IMG/VR virus record: IMGVR_UViG_3300034111_000937 | Location: 1-20,723 of that record | Direction: 5' to 3' (one strand) | Length of the DNA: 20,723 nt | Source: a virus | Shown: piece after piece, positions 5,097 to 11,685 of the stretch | Numbering within the stretch: position 1 is the stretch's first letter | Layout of the letters: every line of letters begins with the position of its first letter | The notes under the pieces: generated by a model | The model's input: only the letters and a program-made list of their open reading frames with translations | The model's database searches: none | Told to the model about the DNA's origin: nothing | Position numbers and translations under genes: made by a program

Positions 5097-5500
5097 GCGA
5101 TTTTAACTCCGAATGGCGTTTCGTCATCAAACACCAAAATCTCGAAGCATTTCTCGTAGGTCATCGCATCTTGTATTGGAGGGAAAAACACAAAACTGTC
5201 ATCGTACCCACCAATTCTGCACGTCGACGTCCCGTCGTGCTTGTTCTTTACCCACTTGTCTCTGTATGGAGCGAAGTCGTATCGATTGGCGAACGGACGG
5301 TATCTCGGCGGAATATTCTGTTCAAACAAGTCGTCTGCGTGGTTTGTATTAGAACCACCGTACATTTGCCCATTTGCTCCAACAACATGAACCCCTTTAT
5401 TCTCGTCTTCAAGCACTAAAGCTGTTTCGTTGATGTACACGATAGTTACTAATTTCCCGCCTCGCGTGTACCACTTCTGACCGACTTCAAATATGCTCAC
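5093..5500 (-). CDS. Hypothetical phage protein (135 aa)
   Basis: The start is GTG at 5500 with AAGGAAG about eight bases upstream, overlapping the preceding stop (GTGA). The N-terminus FEVGQKWYTRGGKLVTIV resembles a short beta-hairpin seen at the start of many phage hypothetical proteins (G-x-x-W-x-TRGG). The middle has HADDLFEQNIPPRYRPF, and the C-terminus is aromatic and acidic. No catalytic motif is visible. Both neighbours overlap it by four bases, so it belongs to the same translation-coupled run as the nuclease. Confidence 0.65.
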   Translation of the reverse strand: MSIFEVGQKWYTRGGKLVTIVYINETALVLEDENKGVHVVGANGQMYGGSNTNHADDLFEQNIPPRYRPFANRYDFAPYRDKWVKNKHDGTSTCRIGGYDDSFVFFPPIQDAMTYEKCFEILVFDDETPFGVKIA

Positions 5501-5811
5501 GGTATCACTTCCTTAAAACTCATGAATTCTAAATAGTCACGGATCGCAATCATTAGTTCTTGCGTCTCGAAATAGCAATTTCTGTTTGCCATTCCTTTCA
5601 TGCCTGACGGGATTGGCTTGTCCCCTTTGAAAACTTCATCTTCCGCCACCCATCGACGGCGTTCAATCTGCGGCATGTCGGAGAATCCAGGCTCCAAAAC
5701 CTTTTTGTAGTCCGCCGAGTACAGCACTTCATTGAGCAATACGGCCAACTGACCTGGGACCGTCTTTGCGGCTTTCTTGACGGTTTCGGGACCGACTGGA
5801 AATTTATTCAT
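5497..5811 (-). CDS. Hypothetical protein (104 aa)
   Basis: ATG at 5811 lies within the end of the preceding gene (8-bp overlap) with AGGA upstream. The product is soluble and mixed-charge. An N-terminal helical part (PETVKKAAKTVPGQLAVLLNEVLY) is followed by DMPQIERRRWVAEDEVF, and a C-terminal helix (ETQELMIAIRDYLEFM). I see no membrane segment, Cys cluster or known motif, and assign no function. Confidence 0.6.
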   Translation of the reverse strand: MNKFPVGPETVKKAAKTVPGQLAVLLNEVLYSADYKKVLEPGFSDMPQIERRRWVAEDEVFKGDKPIPSGMKGMANRNCYFETQELMIAIRDYLEFMSFKEVIP

Positions 5812-6022
5812 CTTCGTCGTCCTCCTCTAAGGTGTACTCAATGTCATAAAGCGTGTTCTGCACTTCGTTGATTGCATCGCTCAGGTCATAGTAATCGATT
5901 ACGTTTCTCATTTCGTGTTCGTGTTTCTCGAACCAATCGTGGACATCAACCAGCATGCTTTCAATTAGTCGCAGTTCCTTCAGTCTTTTTGCTAGTTCTT
6001 CAGTCTCAGTTGTTTTGTCCAT
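5804..6022 (-). CDS. Small acidic coiled-coil protein (72 aa)
   Basis: The start is ATG at 6022 (MDKTTETEELAKRLKEL) because AGGA lies eight bases upstream; an in-frame TTG two codons earlier is too close to that site. The whole product is predicted helical by eye, with Leu and charged residues in heptad-like spacing and an extremely acidic end (LEEDDEDE). It could be a DNA-mimic or scaffold-type acidic protein, but no family is recognised. It overlaps the small membrane-protein gene upstream by 17 bases. Confidence 0.65.
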   Translation of the reverse strand: MDKTTETEELAKRLKELRLIESMLVDVHDWFEKHEHEMRNVIDYYDLSDAINEVQNTLYDIEYTLEEDDEDE

Positions 6023-6164
6023 TTTCAATCCTGGTAGCTTTCTCTTCTAATGTGTTAATGCGGTCGTAAAGTCCTGCCATGTGCCACAAACTCCATGCTG
6101 TCATTGCGAAAAACAGCAAAGCAAGCATACACAAAGCTCCAATGCAGCCTTGATTTGAATTCAT
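6006..6164 (-). CDS. Small single-pass membrane protein (52 aa)
   Basis: This short gene fills an otherwise empty gap. ATG at 6164 overlaps the TGA of gene 6161-6427 (ATGA) and TGA ends it at 6006. The protein has a 22-residue hydrophobic segment (IGALCMLALLFFAMTAWSLW) followed by a short charged helix (LYDRINTLEEKATRIE) that looks coiled-coil. That N-in membrane anchor plus coil layout is seen in small phage accessory membrane proteins, including some lysis and exclusion proteins, but the sequence does not decide between them. Coupled overlaps on both sides support it as a real gene. Confidence 0.7.
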   Translation of the reverse strand: MNSNQGCIGALCMLALLFFAMTAWSLWHMAGLYDRINTLEEKATRIENGQNN

Positions 6165-6427
6165 ATTGCAAACTTTCTTTCAAACGCTTCGTCCTTCACA
6201 CAAGCAAGCTCAAACTCGTCTAGAGAAATACGCTTTACATCAAACCAAACAAACTTGTCGGTATACTTGTCGGCTAAATTGCTTTTTCGCCTCCGAACCT
6301 CTTGTTCAGCATCGAATGCATCGCAGCAATCAATAGTATCGTAGGTTGTTGTTGTCTCGTTAAACCTGCCACCTGACGGCATTTCATCAAACATCCTAGT
6401 TATCTTTGTTTCAATATACGCAATCAC
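6161..6427 (-). CDS. Hypothetical protein (88 aa)
   Basis: GTG at 6427 is chosen because AAGGAG lies nine bases upstream, and it overlaps the TAG of the preceding gene by one base. The product is soluble, with paired Cys (DCCDAFDAEQEVRRRKSN) in the middle and a C-terminal SLDEFELACVKDEAFERKF. I recognise no family. It is the middle member of a run of overlapping small genes. Confidence 0.6.
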   Translation of the reverse strand: MIAYIETKITRMFDEMPSGGRFNETTTTYDTIDCCDAFDAEQEVRRRKSNLADKYTDKFVWFDVKRISLDEFELACVKDEAFERKFAI

Positions 6428-6984
6428 TACAGCGACTCCTTGGACTTACGGTCTTGGACAAATCGCAACAAGTCCTCTGGCTTGACTCTCCACATGGCAC
6501 GTTGCGCACCGTCTGGTCTGACGTCAATTGCTGGCAGTTCCTTAGAGTCTATCCAGCTTTGTGCCGTCCGTCTGTTCACGCGAAGACGAACAGCCACCTC
6601 TTCCACTTTGAACAGCTCATCACTCATGTGCTCTACTACCTCCTCTAAAGTTATCCTGTTTGGCGCTCTGGGGCTCGTTAGTTCCAGATATGCCTTCAAA
6701 TCAAAATCATACAGTCTTCGCTCAGCAAGCCACGCCAACTGCCGAGCTTCAGGCCACTTGCTCGCAGAGCCCAACTCTTCGTGAGCTAGACGGCACACAA
6801 CAAGCAGCGCAAACCGCTTGTCTAGTGCTTTACTTCTGTTCACTCCCCGGCATATTTCATGCACATCAAGAGGAACGCCAGTGGCTCCAGTTATCTCGCA
6901 TCGCCCAACTTCAGCACGCAACGCATCACGAACAGGTTTTGCTTCCTGATATCGCTTCCGTGCCTTATCGCTCATTTTCTTCAT
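6427..6984 (-). CDS. HNH-like domain fused to an excisionase-type HTH (185 aa)
   Basis: Residues 29-68 carry C29EITG, LDVHEI (His42, Glu43), then C64-x3-H68, an HNH-like metal-site layout in which the first knuckle has one Cys. Residues 79-115 form a linker ending RAPNRITLEEV. Residues 123-180 are a winged helix-turn-helix of the excisionase/MerR-like type (ELFKVEEVAVRLRVNRRTAQ, then SWIDSKELPAIDV). Such HTH units bind DNA in phage excision or regulation. The combination suggests a sequence-directed nuclease or a regulator. It is a candidate to bind the repeated TGTGACA palindromes, which is inference. ATG at 6984 was kept over an ATG three codons on. Confidence 0.7.
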   Translation of the reverse strand: MKKMSDKARKRYQEAKPVRDALRAEVGRCEITGATGVPLDVHEICRGVNRSKALDKRFALLVVCRLAHEELGSASKWPEARQLAWLAERRLYDFDLKAYLELTSPRAPNRITLEEVVEHMSDELFKVEEVAVRLRVNRRTAQSWIDSKELPAIDVRPDGAQRAMWRVKPEDLLRFVQDRKSKESL

Positions 6985-7144
6985 AATCTCTACCCTTCGG
7001 ACGATAACCTAACCATCTGCCACACACGCCACACACTGTTCGAATCCAATCGGCTCGCTTCCTGTCTGGCTCGTCAACCCACAGCGACCTATCCCTTGCA
7101 CACTGGCAACGGACGGTCACATCAGAATGGCATTTCCGATTCAT
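6965..7144 (-). CDS. Small zinc-finger phage protein (59 aa)
   Basis: The start is ATG at 7144 with GGAG four bases before it. The product has C-x-C (VRCQCAR) and C-x2-C (TVCGVCGRWLGYRPKG) about 29 residues apart, a pattern common in small phage zinc-ribbon proteins ending in GR-x-LGYRP. The acidic/basic linker between the pairs (DRSLWVDEPDRKRADWIR) is typical. Binding to nucleic acid is inferred. It overlaps both neighbours by about 20 bases. A GTG four codons upstream is too close to the ribosome site. Confidence 0.7.
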   Translation of the reverse strand: MNRKCHSDVTVRCQCARDRSLWVDEPDRKRADWIRTVCGVCGRWLGYRPKGRDYEENER

Positions 7145-7376
7145 CGACTCCAGCACTACCCCTGGAGGGTTTGCTTTTTTCCCCGCTGGATTCCTCCTTT
7201 GGCTGAAGTGCGATGCTCATGAACTTACCGTTCTTGCCGTCCTTAATCCACGCGCTGAGCCAGAACTCCTCGCCGTTGACCATCGCATTGCCTTTGTAGT
7301 CTGGGTGTTTATCGCTCGTCTTCTTATCGTTTTTGAAAAGAACTCCGTTGTTATCTCTTTGTTCAAATCCTGTCAC
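7122..7376 (-). CDS. Small phage protein with SSB-like C-terminal tip (84 aa)
   Basis: GTG at 7376 is preferred since GAGGAG lies seven bases upstream; an earlier TTG is too near that site. The body (NNGVLFKNDKKTSDKHPDYK, GEEFWLSAWIKDGKNGKFMS) matches a family of small phage and plasmid proteins of unknown function. The tail is Ser/Gly/Lys-rich and ends DESEMPF, close to the DDDIPF-type tip by which single-strand binding protein recruits partners. A role at single-stranded DNA is therefore plausible but unproven. It is the first gene after the operator at 7405-7429. Confidence 0.7.
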   Translation of the reverse strand: MTGFEQRDNNGVLFKNDKKTSDKHPDYKGNAMVNGEEFWLSAWIKDGKNGKFMSIALQPKEESSGEKSKPSRGSAGVDESEMPF

Positions 7377-7404
7377 TGTCAAACTCCTCTTTAAGTAAAC
7401 CTAC

Positions 7405-7429
7405 ATTCTGTGACACGCTGTCACAGAAT
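7405..7429. promoter_or_regulatory. 25-bp perfect palindromic operator
   Basis: Two 11-bp arms (ATTCTGTGACA / TGTCACAGAAT) flank CGC. The core arms are identical to those at 4158-4174 and 13232-13248. The site lies 33 bp upstream of the GTG at 7376 and overlaps the last base of the gene ending at 7429. It is the most symmetric of the intergenic copies. Confidence 0.8.
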
Positions 7430-7896
7430 TACTCTACGTGAAAAAACGCTTCATGTTCCGTCGGCTCACACCGACTTGCCGTGTAAGCAACGCCTAACGC
7501 TGCCCAGTAATGCCCAGAAACGCCGTAAAGCGGTCCTGGATTCTTCTTCGTGCCAACCTCTCCAATCGCGTCTATCAACGCTTGGCGAATGTTGGTGTCC
7601 TTCGCTCGAGCTAAACCGCATAGCGTTAGCTTTACATCTCGCCTTGGAATCAGACGAACAACTCCAAGTTGTTGCTGCATGCGTCCAATTTGAAACACAG
7701 TCCGAAACACTTCTTGCCCGACTGCCATGCCGTACGACTCAATCCATTCGATGGCAACCTTTTGCTTGAATAACGCATCAGGCAAATCGTCCGCTTTGAA
7801 CGTGCCTACCGATACGACACGCTTCTCTGTTACGTCAAACAAGACGCACGCTTGCAAGAGAGGCGATGGATCGATGCCGATGATGATGGAACTCAT
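7429..7896 (-). CDS. RuvC-like Holliday junction resolvase / RNase H-fold nuclease (155 aa)
   Basis: The start IIIGIDPSPLLQACVLFD gives the first catalytic Asp (residue 9) in the RuvC-type strand. KVAIEWIESYGMAVGQEVF supplies the Glu (residue 50). RARAKDTN-like LARAKDTNIRQALIDAIG and SGHYWAALGVAYTA (His129) form the C-terminal catalytic region, as in phage RuvC-like proteins. These cut four-way or branched DNA before packaging. The usual D in the final H-x-x-D region is not obvious (HYWAA), a variation I recall among phage members. ATG at 7896 overlaps the methyltransferase stop (ATGA) with AAGGAG upstream. Confidence 0.8.
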   Translation of the reverse strand: MSSIIIGIDPSPLLQACVLFDVTEKRVVSVGTFKADDLPDALFKQKVAIEWIESYGMAVGQEVFRTVFQIGRMQQQLGVVRLIPRRDVKLTLCGLARAKDTNIRQALIDAIGEVGTKKNPGPLYGVSGHYWAALGVAYTASRCEPTEHEAFFHVE

Positions 7897-8660
7897 TTTG
7901 GGAAAAACTCCTTATTGGTATCGATTCCTACGAACTTGCGTCCATGCTTTTCCGCTGCCACGCCAGTAGTGCAAGTGCCGCAAAAGGGGTCGAGGATTGT
8001 GTCGCCAGGATTACTTCCAGCCAATATGCACCTTTCTGGTATAGCCACAGGAAAGGTCGCAGAATGGTTTTTATCTTCCTGGCTAGTCGAAATATCATTC
8101 CAGACAGTACGACACAATCGCTTCTCGTTAATTACCACTGGAGCCGTATGACCTAAACCATCTCGCTCCCTCTTTTGCCTGTATCGATGCGCTCCTTTTC
8201 CTGCTCTGCGGTCATGCGCCCATAGGGATTTTTGCATGACTGCTTCATGGTTAAAAGTGTATCCTTTCGACGACTTGCTAAACAAAAACACATACTCATG
8301 GTCGCAAGTAAATCGCGTCTTCGCTGATTGCGGCATGATTCTGCGCTTGTGCCAAATATTGTCGGAATGCAATGTATAGAGTGGCATCAACGCTATAGCC
8401 AACCTCCAAGGCAAACCCATCAGCCTGCCTTTATCGTGCTTATCGCCTATGTTTATCCACAACGTCCCTTCCTCTGGTTGCTGTTTCCATAATCGCGTAA
8501 ACACCTGAACCAAGTTATCGATGTACTCCTGCTCGCTGGGTTCCCAACCAAGCTCTCCTTTTCCACCGTACTTTCGCAGTTTGTAGTACGGCGGCGAAGT
8601 AACAATGTGGTCAAATTGAGGAACACTAACAGTAAGAGAACTTCCATGAATTAGCTTCAT
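7893..8660 (-). CDS. DNA methyltransferase, N4-cytosine/N6-adenine type (255 aa)
   Basis: TSPPYY at residues 21-26 is catalytic motif IV in the form most typical of N4-cytosine enzymes. The S-adenosylmethionine site lies at the C-terminus (DPFCGTCTTGVAAEKHGRKF then VGID), giving the beta-class order of motifs. In motif I the usual G-x-G reads G-T-C, an oddity. The protein ends about ten residues after GID, shorter than usual, where the RuvC-like gene starts (ATGA). The enzyme would methylate phage DNA at a specific site. It overlaps the PD-(D/E)XK nuclease gene upstream by four bases, an R-M-like arrangement. Confidence 0.88.
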   Translation of the reverse strand: MKLIHGSSLTVSVPQFDHIVTSPPYYKLRKYGGKGELGWEPSEQEYIDNLVQVFTRLWKQQPEEGTLWINIGDKHDKGRLMGLPWRLAIALMPLYTLHSDNIWHKRRIMPQSAKTRFTCDHEYVFLFSKSSKGYTFNHEAVMQKSLWAHDRRAGKGAHRYRQKRERDGLGHTAPVVINEKRLCRTVWNDISTSQEDKNHSATFPVAIPERCILAGSNPGDTILDPFCGTCTTGVAAEKHGRKFVGIDTNKEFFPK

Positions 8661-9193
8661 ACTTCAATAATCCTTTTGGTCGTCCGAAACCTTTTGACCA
8701 GATACGCTCCGCAAGCACCTACGTCTCCGCAAGCAACAGGCAGTGTTGATTTTCGCACCAGCCTCTCAGCCCAGCGGAAGTAGTCTGCATCGCAATTAGG
8801 CAAGGTATTTAGGATATCTACATGTGGAATAATCAGATAAGCCTCTGGGCACTTGCCGCGAGTAATTTGATCCTCAAGCTCATACACGGAAGCGACCGAC
8901 TTTGCAGCTGCACTGCCTTGGCCTGTTTGAACTTTTGATTCTATATGCAAAACCAAAACATCCTCAATAAAACACCCCCAGTCCATTTGGCAGTTTGTGT
9001 TTGGACGGTAAATGCTTTCATACCGCATTTGGTGTACGGCATATTTTTTCGGCATAGCAAAAAGACTTTTCTTTTTAGCTTTTCGCCATATCGCCCATTT
9101 TGGGTAAATATAAAATCCAAGCGCTGCAAGCTGGATTCCTATAATGTCTTCGCCAGCTTTACCAGACTCGCCAGCTGTTTTTCCCCCTGGCAT
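8657..9193 (-). CDS. PD-(D/E)XK restriction endonuclease-like nuclease (178 aa)
   Basis: The start is ATG at 9193 (MPGGKTAGESGKAGED), overlapping the Dam stop by one base; the frame upstream of it lies in the Dam gene. Glu15 in the first helix, Asp71, and E85-S-K87 with Q89 followed by GQGSAAAK form the metal-site pattern of PD-(D/E)XK nucleases. The form K-x-Q-x-x-x-GSA-x-x-K is seen in a restriction-endonuclease-like family whose members read EVKYQ..GTAEEK (recalled). AYLIIPHVDI follows. Lying between two methyltransferases with coupled starts, it is probably the cleaving partner of a modification system, or a nuclease for host DNA. Confidence 0.7.
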   Translation of the reverse strand: MPGGKTAGESGKAGEDIIGIQLAALGFYIYPKWAIWRKAKKKSLFAMPKKYAVHQMRYESIYRPNTNCQMDWGCFIEDVLVLHIESKVQTGQGSAAAKSVASVYELEDQITRGKCPEAYLIIPHVDILNTLPNCDADYFRWAERLVRKSTLPVACGDVGACGAYLVKRFRTTKRIIEV

Positions 9194-9735
9194 TATGATT
9201 TCGTCCTTACGATACGTCCAATGTTGCAGAAGACCGACATGAACCGTGCTATGCGTCGCCCACGGTAGAAGAACAACTGCTCTTTCGAGTTGTTGCTTTG
9301 CGAACGTAATCCTGACGGATCGACGAACTGAATACGGCGACTGCAAAAGCAAATCGCATCACAGTTATCAAACAGGTAACGGAATGCCCTTGTTCCAGTT
9401 GCAGAGTTCACTAGCACTATAGCTTGCGTGATGCTTAACGCTTCATCCGCAAACTTACGCGCAAACTCATACGCCCCTCGCCCTGAGTACGGAGGATTCA
9501 GCCATAGTGCTGACGTAGCCCACGACTGCTTCAGTCCATCCGTTTGTTCGTCGTAAAACCGACTCGCGTGAATGAATCGCTCGTTAGCCTCTCGGCAGCT
9601 AGCAGGATCCAATTCTATGTTTCCCATGACAGACCGAGCCATGTCTACAAATTCTGGCGGAGTACCGTAATAGTCACGGTCCATGACATTTTTCGTTTTC
9701 ATGTACGCCATACGCTTAACGTCTTGAATCATCAT
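9193..9735 (-). CDS. dam: Phage Dam-type N6-adenine DNA methyltransferase (180 aa)
   Basis: YGTPPEFVDMARSVMGNIELDPAS (residues 23-46, SAM-binding ELDPAS) and LWLNPPYS (NPPY, residues 80-83) are the defining motifs of the phage N-6-adenine methyltransferase family. IQFVDPSG follows, as expected. The enzyme methylates adenine, often to protect phage DNA from host restriction. ATG at 9735 has AGGAG about eleven bases upstream, with a second ATG next to it. The C-terminal 30 residues are basic and divergent. It is the first gene of the coupled Dam-nuclease-methyltransferase-RuvC run; 41 bases separate it from the gene upstream. Confidence 0.9.
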   Translation of the reverse strand: MMIQDVKRMAYMKTKNVMDRDYYGTPPEFVDMARSVMGNIELDPASCREANERFIHASRFYDEQTDGLKQSWATSALWLNPPYSGRGAYEFARKFADEALSITQAIVLVNSATGTRAFRYLFDNCDAICFCSRRIQFVDPSGLRSQSNNSKEQLFFYRGRRIARFMSVFCNIGRIVRTKS

Positions 9736-9776
9736 CTCACTCTCTCCTAAAACAGTTTCGTCAAATCACAAACACG

Positions 9777-10100
9777 TTACGTTACTGCCTCATGCCTCTT
9801 TAGCCCGAGAATGTATTCTCGCGCCTTGTCCATTGATGCCTCCAGCTTCAATATTCGTTCTTCCTGGTCGCTGCAAATCTTCTTGAACTGGTCGCGTTCA
9901 ACCGACAACGAACCCATCTTGATTACGTCTTGCTGTCGTTGCACTCGTGCTTCGTGGAGCGACTTCTCCGCTGCCTCTAACCTGTCGGCTAACTGAACAG
10001 TCGTTGTCTTCCACTGCCCGAGTTCGACTCTCATGACGTTCAATGCGTCTCGCACCCAAGCCAAGTCGTACTCGTCAACTTTCTTAAACGGCATTTCCAT
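9777..10100 (-). CDS. Coiled-coil hypothetical protein (107 aa)
   Basis: ATG at 10100 has AGGAAG nine to ten bases upstream. Almost the whole product is helical with heptad-spaced hydrophobics and many Glu, Gln, Arg and Lys (LADRLEAAEKSLHEARVQRQ, then EERILKLEASMDKAREYILG). No domain is recognised. The gene begins three bases after the helicase stop, so they are co-transcribed. A structural or partner role for the helicase is possible but only inferred from position. Confidence 0.65.
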   Translation of the reverse strand: MEMPFKKVDEYDLAWVRDALNVMRVELGQWKTTTVQLADRLEAAEKSLHEARVQRQQDVIKMGSLSVERDQFKKICSDQEERILKLEASMDKAREYILGLKRHEAVT

Positions 10101-10103
10101 TAG

Positions 10104-11678
10104 CTAGCTTCCTGTCCTGTATGGGTTATGTTCCTTGTTATACTTACCGACAGTGAATCCGTAGGTATCTCGAACCTTTCGTTTGCAGTCTGGATGACCG
10201 TACGGAATCGTTTTGTATCTGTGACCTGCCACTTCGACCGTTGCAGGAACTCGAAACGCCGTGCCTTGCTTTTCTGCCATCCTCTTAGCTATAGACCACG
10301 CCTGACCCCATGTTCCGCCAATATGTCCAGCCTTGAACAAGGCAATTGTCATCATCTGTTCGCAGGTGTACTTCTTCGGTTCCTTTCTGTTGGACTTCGT
10401 AACTTCCTTCAGCTCGCCACCAACGAACTCAAGACCTTGCGACTTTCTGTCTTTTCCTGTTGGCTCGTATCCGCACGCGCGACACTTACCGCCTCTGTAA
10501 ATTGCTCCACATGATGGGCAGCTAATCGTTGCCCTGGGCTCATGCGTCTTTGCTGGTCGCTCGCCCCACTCCAGCGTCCACGCAATGTCATCCTCAAAAA
10601 AACCATGTTTCCTGACGCTATTTGCATGGTCCAACACGATGCAGTCTGGAACATCTGGGTGCACTCTCGAGCCTCGACCAACCATTTGCCGATACCGAAC
10701 AACACTTCCAATAGCAGTGCATAGCTGCACGCACCCCACTCGAGGAATGTCTGTTCCTCGCTCGATAACCCCTACGTTGCAAATGTATTGAATTTCGCCA
10801 GAGTTCAGCTTCTTGAACAACGACTGACGTTCTTCATCATTCGTCTCGCCGTCCACGTAATGCGCATCAATTCCGTTCTGCCGCAACAGCTCCATCGCTT
10901 CGTACGCATGCGACCTTCTCGGAAAAAAACCAACAGTCGCCCGTCCTTCTGCCAGTTTTTTCCAATCTCTCACCAAATCGCCAGCGAGCCCCTGCATCGC
11001 CTCCGCCACACTGTCCTCGGTGTAATCATCTCCTTTCTTCACAAGCAGCCCTAGCTTGCCCTGGGTGGCTTGGAAGTATCGAAATGGAGACAAGAACCCG
11101 TTCTCAATGAGCCATGACGGCGACGGTCCAGTCACAATGTGATTAAAGACTTTGTTCAGTTCTTTGTGCTGCGGCGTTGCAGACAGCCCGAGGATAAATG
11201 CAGGTCGCAAACCTAGCTCTTCTCGCTTCTTGCTGTGTGCCTTCAGGAATGTCCTGAACTTAGCTACGTGAGCATGAATCTCGTCGAATACCAGGAAGTC
11301 ATAAGTGAAATCGCTTCGGTAGTTGCCTCCATCAACGTACCAACTGTTTTTCGTGTCAATCGAAGCCACCTGGATATCATATCCTGGTCCAGTATCGCAA
11401 CCCGACATGATGACACCATGCGGGAGGCGTGGATGCTCGTTGCATGAGTCGCTTGCATTCTCCACCAAACCGCGCCGGTGAACCATAAAAGCAGCCTTGC
11501 CAGACTCGCCCTCTCTCTTTGGTCGATTAAGGTACAAGCCGAGGATGTACTTCGCCGTTCTCGTCTTACCAGCACCTGGAGGCATGCACACAATGACACT
11601 GCGATGCTTTACGAGAGCTCCGCGAACCTCTTGCACTAATGCTTCCTGGTATGGTCTGAGTTTAGGTAGTTCAATCAT
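10104..11678 (-). CDS. Phage SF2 DEAD/DEAH-type helicase with C-terminal zinc ribbon (524 aa)
   Basis: Motif Q/I region LRPYQEALVQEV, Walker A PPGAGKT (33-39), Walker B DEIH (132-135), motif III SAT (165-167), and motif VI QMVGRGSR (331-338) are all intact. IERGTDIP (about 305-312) is motif V. Cys387, 390, 399 and 402 form a C-terminal zinc ribbon. This is the type III restriction/RAD3-like SF2 layout typical of phage DNA helicases that act in replication or recombination, using ATP. The ATG at 11678 has GAGG at good spacing. It follows the ParB-like gene by seven bases. Substrate polarity cannot be read from sequence. Confidence 0.93.
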   Translation of the reverse strand: MIELPKLRPYQEALVQEVRGALVKHRSVIVCMPPGAGKTRTAKYILGLYLNRPKREGESGKAAFMVHRRGLVENASDSCNEHPRLPHGVIMSGCDTGPGYDIQVASIDTKNSWYVDGGNYRSDFTYDFLVFDEIHAHVAKFRTFLKAHSKKREELGLRPAFILGLSATPQHKELNKVFNHIVTGPSPSWLIENGFLSPFRYFQATQGKLGLLVKKGDDYTEDSVAEAMQGLAGDLVRDWKKLAEGRATVGFFPRRSHAYEAMELLRQNGIDAHYVDGETNDEERQSLFKKLNSGEIQYICNVGVIERGTDIPRVGCVQLCTAIGSVVRYRQMVGRGSRVHPDVPDCIVLDHANSVRKHGFFEDDIAWTLEWGERPAKTHEPRATISCPSCGAIYRGGKCRACGYEPTGKDRKSQGLEFVGGELKEVTKSNRKEPKKYTCEQMMTIALFKAGHIGGTWGQAWSIAKRMAEKQGTAFRVPATVEVAGHRYKTIPYGHPDCKRKVRDTYGFTVGKYNKEHNPYRTGS

Positions 11679-11685
11679 TTTCGCC

